A stretch of DNA of 34,647 nucleotides from Ignavibacteria bacterium (GTDB taxonomy: Bacteria; Bacteroidota; Ignavibacteria; Tepidaquicellales; Tepidaquicellaceae): contig JADHVP010000024.1 in assembly GCA_016783945.1 (NCBI GenBank), positions 1 through 34,647 of the forward strand, read 5' to 3'. The notes under the pieces were generated by a model, which ran no database searches, was not told the DNA's origin, and saw only the letters and a program-made list of their open reading frames with translations. Numbering within the stretch: the stretch's first letter is position 1; every line of letters begins with the position of its first letter. This document shows, one piece after another, positions 25,230 to 33,000 of the stretch. Both the position numbers and the translations under genes were made by a program.

Positions 25230-26483
25230 CTATCTCTCAATTAACTTTTCACCATCTTTAATATTTTCTTTAACCTTAATTTCTAGTTCAGCTGCTGTAT
25301 AATAATCTTCTGGTAAGGTAACAAGGGCGAAATGGTCTTTAATTTTCTTTTTAAAAATAGGATCTTTTTTACTATAAATTTTTGTTTCTGAATTCTTTTT
25401 TTCTAATTTGTAAATTAATCCTAATGAAGGTTTTGAAAAAACTGATGAATGTGATGATAAAATAATTTGCTGTAGTGAATCGTTTGAAAGTAAATTATTC
25501 AAAGCACGAAATGCATAATATTGCATATCTGGAGAAAGGTTTTGCTCTAATTCCTCTATGCAAACTATTTTACTTTTAGTATAAATAATAGCGGAAATAA
25601 TAAATAAAATTTGCAAAACACCGGAGCCAAGATATTTAATAGGTAATCTTTCATTATTCTCTTTAACCATTATTTCTAATTCTTCATCCTCTTTTGAGAA
25701 TGATATTTTTCCAAAATTGAAACGATCACTATTAAATAAGTCAGATATTTTTTCAAACATTTCGTGATTATCTACACTTAAATACAAAGAATACAAAAAC
25801 TCTTTAAAATTTCTTGAATTTATTTCAGTTAGTTTATCATTTACTTTTGCTTCTTCAAATTTAATATTTAACATATCTCTTGCACTTGGAATTAAAAACA
25901 CACAATCATTAAACGGTTCTATCAACTTTTCAAAAATCGGTACCATTATATTTGCTGACAATTTCTTAGGATCTAAAGTTGGGAAATAGTGAATTTCATC
26001 TGAATACGAATAAATAATCACTTTATTTAAAATTACTCGCTCTAACTTTTGCAAACCAGAATCATCTTTTTTATTATTACGATTTATTTTACCTGAAAAT
26101 TCTATATTATAAGTATTATCATTTAATGCTTTTTTAAGAATTCTTTTAGCATAAGTTTTATCTAATAATAATTCATTTTTATTAATTTCCATTACAACGT
26201 TATACTTGATTTCATTACAAGAATTATTATAAAAGTCATGCTTGATATTTTCAACAATCCCGCTATAAAAATTTTTAACTTCAACTTTAGGTGGTGGTGT
26301 ACCTAGTAAACCTTTATCTTCGGTAAATTCTTTTTTCCTTTTAAAAATCAGATTTAAGGCATTCAAAATATTAGATTTTCCAGCATTATTTAACCCGTAA
26401 AAAATTGTAGTAGTATCAAAATCATCAATCTTAATATCATTGAGACTTCTATAATTATGTATTGAAAACTTTTTAATTTTCAT
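25230..26483 (-). CDS. AAA/SMC-like ATPase of the RecF/OLD type without TOPRIM; third gene of putative defence cassette
   Basis: The 417-residue protein has the layout of RecF/OLD-type ABC ATPases: an opening FSIHNYRSLNDIKI, Walker A GLNNAGKSN (30-38), a variable middle region (about 60-270), an ABC-signature-like YLGSGVLQ (284-291), Walker B IVCIEELEQNLSP (306-318) with the catalytic glutamate, and an H-switch SSHSSVF (343-349). No TOPRIM nuclease domain follows; the C-terminus (360-417) is a short lysine-rich tail. It starts 11 bases after the GHKL ATPase gene and is clearly co-transcribed with it and with the methyltransferase. Such ATPases commonly act as sensors or motors in phage-defence systems. 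The gene is visibly more AT-rich than the metabolic genes to the left, suggesting transfer. Biochemical role not established. Confidence 0.85.
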   Translation of the reverse strand: MKIKKFSIHNYRSLNDIKIDDFDTTTIFYGLNNAGKSNILNALNLIFKRKKEFTEDKGLLGTPPPKVEVKNFYSGIVENIKHDFYNNSCNEIKYNVVMEINKNELLLDKTYAKRILKKALNDNTYNIEFSGKINRNNKKDDSGLQKLERVILNKVIIYSYSDEIHYFPTLDPKKLSANIMVPIFEKLIEPFNDCVFLIPSARDMLNIKFEEAKVNDKLTEINSRNFKEFLYSLYLSVDNHEMFEKISDLFNSDRFNFGKISFSKEDEELEIMVKENNERLPIKYLGSGVLQILFIISAIIYTKSKIVCIEELEQNLSPDMQYYAFRALNNLLSNDSLQQIILSSHSSVFSKPSLGLIYKLEKKNSETKIYSKKDPIFKKKIKDHFALVTLPEDYYTAAELEIKVKENIKDGEKLIER

Positions 26484-26494
26484 AATTTATTTTA

Positions 26495-28084
26495 TTAAGT
26501 TTTATAATCTTCAAATTCATTTAAAAAATTATTGATTATCTTACTATACATATCTTCAGATGTTTTTGAAGAGGTTTTGGATATGAGTAATAACAAATGA
26601 ATTTTCTTGAATAAATTCCCATACTGTCTGGATTTGAATAATGGATAATCTTCGTTTATTTCGATTTTATTATCGTTCGTGAGAATAACTGGGGCTTTAT
26701 TTTTTTTAATATCCCACTTTTTATAAACAACATTAAATTTCCTTTCTAATATTATTTCTTCATCATTTTCAAAATGTTCTGAATTAATTATAGTTATTGT
26801 TTTTTTTGATTTATCAATTATAATAGGAGGAAAAATATCCTCTCCTGATTCTTTCACAATTTTTTTAAAAGAATCACTAGCTTCTTTTATTTTAAATCCT
26901 TTTTCTTTTAATTTTGTTAATTTTGATTCAATAATGTCTTTCTTTGATTTCACATCAGAGACGGTTTTATATGAAGATAAAGCATTTTCTATTCCTTTTT
27001 CTGCTTCAGCAATAGTTTCAATTAAGTTCGCTTGCTGACGTAATAAAATACTTACTGCTTCATATAAATCTTTTATCGTTGATTCATTCAGTAAAGAATC
27101 ACGATTGATACTAAGAAATTTCTTAATATTGCTAGATAGCATTATTTCTCCATTCAACCAATGAAGTCTTGAAAATCCTCTATCTCTTTTTAATCCGAAA
27201 TCTGTTCTTTCACCTATCCCAACATTATTAATTCTTAATTTTATACCTCTCAATTCAAGTGGATGAATAGAAACATAATTTGTAGATATTAATATTTTAT
27301 AATTGATATCTTCAACTTTTCCCGCAACATTTAATAAAATATTACTACAAGGTTCGTGCCTATATACAGGTTTTTTATTCAAAAAAACTTTTATCCCAAT
27401 CGGTTCTTCATATTTTAGGATATTGTTAAATTTAGAATCCGGTTTATAGGAAATCGGTAAATCTTCTTCTAACTCCCATTCAAATTTATCAAATGGATCA
27501 TAGTTTCTTATAGTAGCTCGCTTTTTAGTGTCTTCTTTAGAAAAATACTGTTTTAAATAATAAGTGGGATTAATGAGCCTTAACAGAGTATAGTGTTGTG
27601 TTTTTATTGAATCATTATAAGTGATCTCAACAGGAAATCCTATATCTTGAATATCTATCGCATCATCATCGATGAAATATTGATTTGTTGGAATTGTTGC
27701 TTTTAAAACTTCATTGGAATTTTCAACCGTAGATATAATTTCTAATATTTCGCAAAAGGGGAATATAGAAAGAAACCCAATTCCAAATTGACCTATTCGT
27801 CTTCTTTTGAATTTTCGAGAAAAATTTATATCTCTTTTTTGTCCTGCGATTGTACAAAAATATTTAAACTCCTCATGAGACATTCCATTTCCATCGTCCT
27901 CAATAATAATTCTTTTTAAATTTTTATCAATACTAATTTTAACTGAAAGAGCATCTGCGTCGTATGCATTACTGACCATTTCTCTAATAGCATTTGCAAA
28001 ATTTTTGATATAAGTTGATTTACTCAATAATGAGATGATTTTTTTATCAACTTTTAAATACTCAATATGTTGCTCGGTTTTCAT
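26495..28084 (-). CDS. GHKL (Hsp90/MORC-like) ATPase; second gene of putative defence cassette
   Basis: The N-terminal about 200 residues carry the Bergerat ATP-binding fold: N-box REMVSNAYDADA (34-45, with Glu35 and Asn39), G1 box IEDDGNGMS (61-69), and G2 box GQFGIGFLS (98-106). A second-domain-like region (about 230-340) and a coiled-coil-prone lysine/glutamate-rich stretch (about 345-400) follow; the C-terminal part (about 415-529) has no motif I can name. There is no histidine-kinase phospho-acceptor domain and no MutL endonuclease motif. The layout resembles prokaryotic MORC/Hsp90-like ATPases, which have been reported in restriction-modification neighbourhoods. It begins 6 bases after the methyltransferase stop and ends 11 bases before the AAA gene, so translation of all three is likely coupled. 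Strongly AT-rich. Confidence 0.85.
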   Translation of the reverse strand: MKTEQHIEYLKVDKKIISLLSKSTYIKNFANAIREMVSNAYDADALSVKISIDKNLKRIIIEDDGNGMSHEEFKYFCTIAGQKRDINFSRKFKRRRIGQFGIGFLSIFPFCEILEIISTVENSNEVLKATIPTNQYFIDDDAIDIQDIGFPVEITYNDSIKTQHYTLLRLINPTYYLKQYFSKEDTKKRATIRNYDPFDKFEWELEEDLPISYKPDSKFNNILKYEEPIGIKVFLNKKPVYRHEPCSNILLNVAGKVEDINYKILISTNYVSIHPLELRGIKLRINNVGIGERTDFGLKRDRGFSRLHWLNGEIMLSSNIKKFLSINRDSLLNESTIKDLYEAVSILLRQQANLIETIAEAEKGIENALSSYKTVSDVKSKKDIIESKLTKLKEKGFKIKEASDSFKKIVKESGEDIFPPIIIDKSKKTITIINSEHFENDEEIILERKFNVVYKKWDIKKNKAPVILTNDNKIEINEDYPLFKSRQYGNLFKKIHLLLLISKTSSKTSEDMYSKIINNFLNEFEDYKT

Positions 28085-28090
28085 TTTAAA

Positions 28091-29191
28091 TTAATAACCT
28101 ATAATTAAAACTTCACGATTATTTTTTGCATTACCATTTTGCTTATTTAATGCATAGTTATATTCAATGGATTTAGTATATACTTTTCTTTTTATCTTTT
28201 TTAGTTTTTTTACTATTGTTTCAATAGAAGGAACCCCACCCTTTTTATAAGATAATACAATAATGCTTTTTTTGAACATATCGAATATGTTTTCAAAACT
28301 ATTTTTAATGTTGTTAAAATTGAAATCATCTTCTATGTAAAAATTCTTAAATCTCAAATTAATTGTATTGTAATCAATTAATTTATTCCAATCTAAATAA
28401 TTAGATATGCCCTCAAGAAAATGATAACATTTTAAATAGTCACTTGTTTCATTCGAACTGTTTTTTCTTATGTAAGGAGGATCTAAATAAACTAATTCGA
28501 AGCCATAAGGATCAATATTAAAGATAGATTGATTAGTTGAATAACAGTTTTTCTCATTATTGATAATCAAAGAATTTAATTCGTTAATAAAACAGAGGAA
28601 ACTTTCTTTAAAATCTTTCTCCCAAGTCTTTTTATTGCCAAAATTTCTATGGATATCCTTATTTCTTAAATATAGATTTTTCCTGTGGAATAAATTAAAC
28701 GGGCGTTTCTGTAAAGATGATTGAAATAATGCGTTAAAAGCAATTGCTTTTTTATATTTTAATACATTAGTATCATAGGTATTCAAAGAACAAATATTAT
28801 TTGTTATGAGGTCTATAAATTTATTTTCTTTTTTTGAGTAATAGATATTTTTAAAATTGTCTTCAGTAAACTTTGAATAGACAATCTCATTATGTTTGTT
28901 TACTAGGTATAATAAATCTGATTCATTAATTTTAACAGCAGGGTTTTCAATTAAAGATAAACCAATTAAATAATTAAATTTAAGAATATCGTTGTAAGTT
29001 ACACTTTTATTCATTTTTTTAAATAAATAACTAACCACACCAGTTCCTCCAAATCCATCCAAACATGTTTCGAATTTCAAGTCTTTTACTCCTTCATAAA
29101 TCCATGCAATAATTTTTCGTTTACTTCCTTGAAATCTTGTTGAAGGGAATTTTGTTAAAAAAGCATTATTTTGTGTTTTATTTGAAATCAT
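28091..29191 (-). CDS. Dam-type (D12 class) adenine-N6 DNA methyltransferase; first gene of putative defence cassette
   Basis: The 366-residue protein would transfer a methyl group from S-adenosylmethionine to adenine in DNA. Motif order is that of alpha-class enzymes: motif X-like FQGSKRKII (20-28), motif I DGFGGTG (45-51) for cofactor binding, then catalytic motif IV DPPY (240-243), followed by a C-terminal GGVPSIETI segment. A large middle insert (about 90-225) would hold target recognition. The recognition sequence cannot be predicted. It leads the three-gene unit, with its start at 29191 and an AT-rich leader upstream. No restriction endonuclease is recognisable beside it, so it is either an orphan methylase or the self-marking component of a defence system. 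Base composition is very low in GC compared with genes at 1-12 kb. Confidence 0.88.
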   Translation of the reverse strand: MISNKTQNNAFLTKFPSTRFQGSKRKIIAWIYEGVKDLKFETCLDGFGGTGVVSYLFKKMNKSVTYNDILKFNYLIGLSLIENPAVKINESDLLYLVNKHNEIVYSKFTEDNFKNIYYSKKENKFIDLITNNICSLNTYDTNVLKYKKAIAFNALFQSSLQKRPFNLFHRKNLYLRNKDIHRNFGNKKTWEKDFKESFLCFINELNSLIINNEKNCYSTNQSIFNIDPYGFELVYLDPPYIRKNSSNETSDYLKCYHFLEGISNYLDWNKLIDYNTINLRFKNFYIEDDFNFNNIKNSFENIFDMFKKSIIVLSYKKGGVPSIETIVKKLKKIKRKVYTKSIEYNYALNKQNGNAKNNREVLIIGY

Positions 29192-29306
29192 TTACTTATG
29201 TGAACCAATTACTCTTTTCTCCCATTAATTTACTCATATTTTTATTTTCTTTCACTACAAAAGAATAAAACAAAAAACCCTCCAAAATCCCTTTACTCTA
29301 ATTCAT

Positions 29307-29707
29307 CTAATCCCCAAACTCATCCTCTATTCGCTTAACTATATCAGGAAATTCATGTTTCATATCTTCATAAATTACTCTTGCTTCTTCATTGCCTTCC
29401 TCAGCAAGTTTCTTCCAATGAAGAAATAATTGAAAAGATTTGCTCTCCAACCTTACATCAATAAAGTCCATTATAATTTTCATATAATTCCGTAGCTTTT
29501 TAAATATGTTCATAAATTCCACCATCTCCATAGTGTATTGCCTCAATACGTCTTGAGTTTTCATCTGTGCATATTCTTTGGGAATCTTCTCACTTACTTT
29601 TTTACATAAATCAGCTATCATTTCTTTTTCATCAGGCTGGAATGATGTTTCATCAAGTTTTCAAAATCCGGATCTGTCTTCGGTATTAAATAATTTTCTT
29701 TTGTCAT
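29307..29707 (-). pseudogene. Second frameshifted hypothetical gene with 'NYLIPK' start
   Basis: An ATG at 29707 opens MTKENYLIPKTDPDFEN, close in both protein and DNA to the start of the broken gene at 25011. This frame stops after about 29 codons. A second frame, open from just upstream and running to 29307, reads LDETSFQPDEKEMIADL and continues for about 115 residues of charged, helical protein (VLRQYTMEMVEFMNIFKKL, then an acidic C-terminus). One extra A in the short A-run of the Asp-Phe-Glu-Asn codons would join them into about 133 residues. After the first about 17 residues it shares little with the other copy. It lies upstream of the methyltransferase, so the two broken genes bracket the cassette. 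Function unknown. Confidence 0.55.
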
Positions 29708-29768
29708 AATCTTATAGTTTAAATTTATTAATTTCCCTCTAATAATGAAAACCCAAAGGCTGAACATA

Positions 29769-31034
29769 TCATTTTAATAATAACATTTTCTTAACCGCAA
29801 CAAAGTTTTCCGTTTCTCCGTAGGAGTCCTTTACGACTATACTGTAGAAATAAACACCGCTTACATTATGCGTCCCGTCCCAATCAACGGTATAGCTTCC
29901 TGCATTCAAATTCTCATTCACAAGAACGGCTACCTCTTTTCCGAGTATATCATAAATTGTCAGCTTAACGTTCGAAGCCTTTGGAATATCAAATATAATA
30001 GTAGTAGTTGGATTAAAAGGGTTTGGGTAGTTTTGCTTAAGTAAATATTCAGTTGGGATTTCTGTATTTACTTTTTTAAAGGAAGTTACTCCCCCCGTCG
30101 TAGTATGTAATATTGTACCATACGAACCTGCTGCCCAACCGTATAATGTAGTAGCAAAGAATACTGAGTTTAAATTATTGGTTATACTACTCACCTGTAA
30201 TTTCCAGGTTAATCCCCCGTCTGTGGTTTGCAATATTTTACCACCGTCTCCAACTACCCATCCTTCATTAGTATTTTTAAAATCAACAGACGAGAGTTTA
30301 GAATTCGTACCGCTGTTTTGAAACGCCCAGTTAAGTCCCCCATTCGTCGATTTTATAATCGTACCGGTATCCCCAACAGCCCAACCTTGATGCATATCAG
30401 GGAAACTAACTCCATACAGGTTTTTATTTATTGCACAAGGAATTAATGTCCAGTTTGCGCCAGCATTTATTGTTTTTAATATAATACTTAATTGCATACC
30501 ACCTCCTACTGCGTATCCAGTAAACGAAGTACCCGAATAAGGAAAGAACACTGAATATAATGTGCCAGGCATGGTTTGAACCTGCACTTCCCAGTTATTT
30601 CCACCGTCTGTTGTTCGCATCCTTAGTCGTGAATCTCCAACAATGTATCCTCTATTAATATCCGTGAACATAACTGAATACAAATCAAAAGTAACACCAC
30701 TTGTTAACGCAAACCAATTGACACCACTGTTTGTTGTCTTTTTAACAGTACCTCCCTCTCCGACAATCCATCCGGTATTCAAATCAATGAAAAACACCGA
30801 ATGCAAGTCCCCTGTTGCCCCTGCGTTTTGTTCAACCCAGTTTGCCCCTCCATCTGCTGTGTGAAGAACGGTATTGTTATCACCAACTGCCCAACCAACA
30901 TTAAGACATGTAAAATATATCGAGTTCAGATCATTATTCATGCCACTGTTTTGCGTATACCAACCTGATTGTGCAAGAAGGTATTTACTATTCAACAATA
31001 TTAGTACAATTAAAATATTTTTTAAAGCTTTCAT
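29769..31034 (-). CDS. Second secreted seven-repeat beta-propeller protein with T9SS type A sorting domain
   Basis: I start this at 31034 (MKALKNILIVLILL, a clear signal peptide ending near LLAQ); a longer frame to 31064 adds ten residues that come from a duplicated piece of the polymerase gene. Seven repeats of about 43 residues follow, each with a 'GW.VG' turn and an Asp-box such as TTDGGANW, giving a seven-bladed YCF48-like propeller as in the gene at 19.7 kb. The C-terminus is a type A sorting domain (KQNYPNPFNPTTTIIFDIP, IYDILGKEV, SGVYFYSI, KKMLLLK). The promoter and leader region are now made of the left copy of the 61-bp duplication plus the transposase element, so expression may have been altered by that insertion. 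Confidence 0.85.
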   Translation of the reverse strand: MKALKNILIVLILLNSKYLLAQSGWYTQNSGMNNDLNSIYFTCLNVGWAVGDNNTVLHTADGGANWVEQNAGATGDLHSVFFIDLNTGWIVGEGGTVKKTTNSGVNWFALTSGVTFDLYSVMFTDINRGYIVGDSRLRMRTTDGGNNWEVQVQTMPGTLYSVFFPYSGTSFTGYAVGGGMQLSIILKTINAGANWTLIPCAINKNLYGVSFPDMHQGWAVGDTGTIIKSTNGGLNWAFQNSGTNSKLSSVDFKNTNEGWVVGDGGKILQTTDGGLTWKLQVSSITNNLNSVFFATTLYGWAAGSYGTILHTTTGGVTSFKKVNTEIPTEYLLKQNYPNPFNPTTTIIFDIPKASNVKLTIYDILGKEVAVLVNENLNAGSYTVDWDGTHNVSGVYFYSIVVKDSYGETENFVAVKKMLLLK

Positions 31035-31084
31035 AATTTTATTTTCGTCAAAAGTTCTTACCAAATTTTATTATATTAAAATTA
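31024..31084. repeat. 61-bp direct repeat, left copy (derived from polymerase IV gene 3' end)
   Basis: These 61 bases match 31757-31817 in the same orientation with about seven differences. On the minus strand this copy still encodes IIKFGKNF, the end of DNA polymerase IV, but a substitution turns the next Arg codon into a stop. It also holds the start codon of the downstream surface-protein gene. The transposase element lies exactly between the two copies. Confidence 0.85.
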
Positions 31085-31091
31085 AGTTATC

Positions 31092-31138
31092 GTTCCCAAA
31101 TTCCATTTGGGAACTCCATTGCATAGAAGCTTTGCTTC
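31092..31138. repeat. Left-end double hairpin of the transposase element
   Basis: Two palindromes lie side by side: GTTCCCAAA (31092-31100) with TTTGGGAAC (31106-31114), and GAAGC (31126-31130) with GCTTC (31134-31138) around TTT. The inner one is almost adjacent to the transposase stop codon. The same pair occurs in mirror order at the other end, as expected for the recognition hairpins of REP-associated or IS200/IS605-type transposases. Confidence 0.75.
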
Positions 31139-31141
31139 CAT

Positions 31142-31675
31142 TCAAAGGATCCTGTCTATTTTAATTATCGAATGGTTATCAATAATATAATTTCTTGCTG
31201 ACGAGTATAACCAATATTCCGGATGCGTAACAAATCCACGTTTTACCGGATTATAATGAATATACTCAATTTTTTGTTTAAGCATTTTCTCATTCTGTAT
31301 TTGATCTGGATGAAATCCTTCCTGCCAGATTTGGAAATCACTATCTGTCTTATATTTTTTCTTGAAATAAGCTAATTGATTAAGCAACCATTCTTTATTA
31401 TCTTTCTTTAATAAATTAATGATTTGTTTCGCAGAGTGCCTTTTTATAGATTGAATAACTTTAGATAATTCGGGTGCTTTTGCAATTAAATGAAAATGAT
31501 TATCTAAAATAACATATGCATATAATTCGAGGTCTTTATTTGTCTGGCAATATTTAAGTGATTCTATGATAGCTAAAAAATATTCTGTATTTATGAAAAT
31601 AGGTATCCATTCAATTATTGTATTGGTAATGAAATAGATTTTTTCCTTATCAATAATTTTGTAGCGTGTTCTCAT
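31142..31675 (-). CDS. REP-associated tyrosine transposase (Y1/HUH, IS200-like superfamily)
   Basis: The 177-residue protein is a single-domain HUH endonuclease that nicks single-stranded DNA near hairpins. It shows an opening strand pair (KIYFITNTI), the HUH motif His60-Phe61-His62 in YVILDNHFHLIAK, a central helix (VIQSIKRHSAKQIINLL), FQIWQEGFHPDQI, the catalytic-tyrosine helix KIEYIHYNPVKRGFV (Tyr138) and the closing WLYSSARNY. The YIHxNPV and WxYSSxRxY signatures are characteristic of the RAYT/Y1_Tnp group rather than classical IS200 TnpA. All key residues are present, so it may be active. It is bounded by mirrored hairpins and by a 61-bp direct repeat, and it separates the polymerase IV gene from a surface-protein gene that apparently once abutted it. 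Confidence 0.9.
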   Translation of the reverse strand: MRTRYKIIDKEKIYFITNTIIEWIPIFINTEYFLAIIESLKYCQTNKDLELYAYVILDNHFHLIAKAPELSKVIQSIKRHSAKQIINLLKKDNKEWLLNQLAYFKKKYKTDSDFQIWQEGFHPDQIQNEKMLKQKIEYIHYNPVKRGFVTHPEYWLYSSARNYIIDNHSIIKIDRIL

Positions 31676-31694
31676 TGCTATATAATAAGGTAAT

Positions 31695-31743
31695 AGAAGT
31701 AAAACTTCTTCAGTAATTGTGTCCCCAAGTGCAACTTGGGAAC
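31695..31743. repeat. Right-end double hairpin of the transposase element
   Basis: AGAAGT (31695-31700) pairs with ACTTCT (31704-31709) around AAA, and CCCAAGT (31724-31730) pairs with ACTTGGG (31734-31740) around GCA. These are the counterparts, in mirror order, of the two hairpins at 31092-31138, with related but not identical stems. Confidence 0.72.
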
Positions 31744-31756
31744 AAGTTAATTAAAA

Positions 31757-31817
31757 AAAACTTTCATAATTTTATTTTCCTCTAAAGTTCTTGCCGAATT
31801 TTATTATATCAAAATTA
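31757..31817. repeat. 61-bp direct repeat, right copy (intact polymerase IV 3' end)
   Basis: Right partner of 31024-31084. It contains the last codons and stop of the polymerase IV gene, and six bases further on the minus strand it keeps an ATG-AAA-G start like that of the surface-protein gene, now followed after a few codons by a stop. This is the sequence expected if the surface-protein gene originally began directly after the polymerase gene. Confidence 0.85.
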
Positions 31818-32944
31818 TACTTCTGTCTTATCTCATCCATTTTTTCCGATACAATTTCAAACCTGTCATCATCGAAGAATATACTTTCCTGTATAGAGCT
31901 GTCAACCTTGAGTTCAGAAAATTTTACTCCGAGCAATCTTATCTTCTTTCCATTTGCCAAGAGTTTGTTCAATAAAATATGAGCATCATCATAAAAATCC
32001 TGCTCTAAGCAGGAATACTTTTTTCTTGTAAAAGCTGTTTGATTCACTTTAAAATCATAATACTTTACCTTAACCGTCAAGGTCTTCCCTTTCAGCTTAT
32101 GCCTTCTTAACCTGGTACAAGCTCTCTCTAACAGCGAGTACAACTCCTTTTCAAGAAAATCCATATCGTTAGTATCTTCATAAAAAGTATGCTCATGCGA
32201 TAAAGATTTCCTCTCATCCCCATCTGAATGTACTTCCCTGTCGTCTTCACCATTAGCAACTCTCATTAAATAATCCGTGTGCATATGAATTTCCTTATCA
32301 TAAAAAGACCTGTCAAACTTGAGAATATCCTCGATTAAATTTATACCATATTTTTTTAAAACCTTTTGTGTGGATTTGCCCACACCCGGAATTACTTCTA
32401 TCGGGAGTTTACCAAGAAAATCTTTTTCTTTTCCGAACGGGACTAATGTAACACCATCCGGCTTATTCAATTCAGATGCGATCTTAGCACATACTTTATT
32501 TGATGCAATTCCAATCGAACAGGTTATACGCAATGTTTTCTTAACATCGTTCTTTATTTTCAAAGCTAAATTTTTATAATCTCCTTTATAATCATAAAGA
32601 ACATCCGAAACGTCGAGATAAGCTTCGTCTATGCTGACCTGCTGTATTAAAGGTGAGTATTTTTGAAGGACTTTCAAAACCCTTTTTGAAAAATCGGAAT
32701 ATAAACCTCTTGTGCCTCTTATGAAATTAGCTTCTGGGACAAGCTGAAGAGCTTTTGAGAGCGGCATTGCAGTTCGAACACCTTTAGCCCTTGCAAGATA
32801 ATTAGGACAGGAAACAATTCCTCGTTTGTCATTTTTAGTACCGCCAACAACAAGAGGTTTTCCTTTTAAGGAGGGATTTAATGCTTCTTCACAGGACGCA
32901 AAGAATGCATCCATATCCACGTGAAATATGATGCGTTCTTTCAT
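31772..32944 (-). CDS. dinB: DNA polymerase IV (Y-family translesion polymerase)
   Basis: This Y-family polymerase copies past damaged bases. The 390 residues show the standard order: HVDMDAFFASCEEALNPSL with the first metal-binding aspartate, SCPNYLARAKGVRTAMPL, YSPLIQQVSIDEAYLDVSD with the catalytic Asp-Glu, SIGIASNKVCAKIASELNKP, the helix-hairpin-helix IEVIPGVGKSTQKVLKKYG, and a little-finger domain (about 235-350) ending IRLLGVKFSEL. A canonical C-terminal clamp-binding peptide is not obvious; the end reads IIKFGKNFRGK. The start at 32944 is supported by GGAGG nine bases upstream. The 3' end is duplicated on the far side of the transposase element. The preceding gene is a membrane ferredoxin 56 bases upstream. 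Confidence 0.95.
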   Translation of the reverse strand: MKERIIFHVDMDAFFASCEEALNPSLKGKPLVVGGTKNDKRGIVSCPNYLARAKGVRTAMPLSKALQLVPEANFIRGTRGLYSDFSKRVLKVLQKYSPLIQQVSIDEAYLDVSDVLYDYKGDYKNLALKIKNDVKKTLRITCSIGIASNKVCAKIASELNKPDGVTLVPFGKEKDFLGKLPIEVIPGVGKSTQKVLKKYGINLIEDILKFDRSFYDKEIHMHTDYLMRVANGEDDREVHSDGDERKSLSHEHTFYEDTNDMDFLEKELYSLLERACTRLRRHKLKGKTLTVKVKYYDFKVNQTAFTRKKYSCLEQDFYDDAHILLNKLLANGKKIRLLGVKFSELKVDSSIQESIFFDDDRFEIVSEKMDEIRQKYNFDIIKFGKNFRGK

Positions 32945-33000
32945 AAATTTTTACCTCCACATTTGTTCCTGTGAGAAGTTGCATAAAATTAATTAAAGAT

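Larger units (their letters stand above)
31092..31743 (-). mobile_element. REP/RAYT-type element inserted after the polymerase IV gene
   Basis: A transposase gene (31142-31675) is framed by two mirrored hairpin pairs (31092-31138 and 31695-31743). The limits given are those of the outer hairpins; the true ends may be a few bases away. Direct 61-bp repeats lie just outside (31024-31084 and 31757-31817). Classical IS200/IS605 elements make no target duplication, so the flanking repeat needs another explanation such as recombination during or after insertion. Confidence 0.7.

Noticed and set aside
25230-26483. OLD nuclease of Gabija, or PARIS AriA/AriB pair
   Set aside because: No TOPRIM domain follows the ATPase, and neither a UvrD-like helicase nor a DUF4435 partner is adjacent.
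26495-28084. Sensor histidine kinase or MutL repair protein
   Set aside because: It has the Bergerat fold, but no phospho-acceptor histidine domain or transmembrane sensor, and no MutL C-terminal motif or mutS neighbour.
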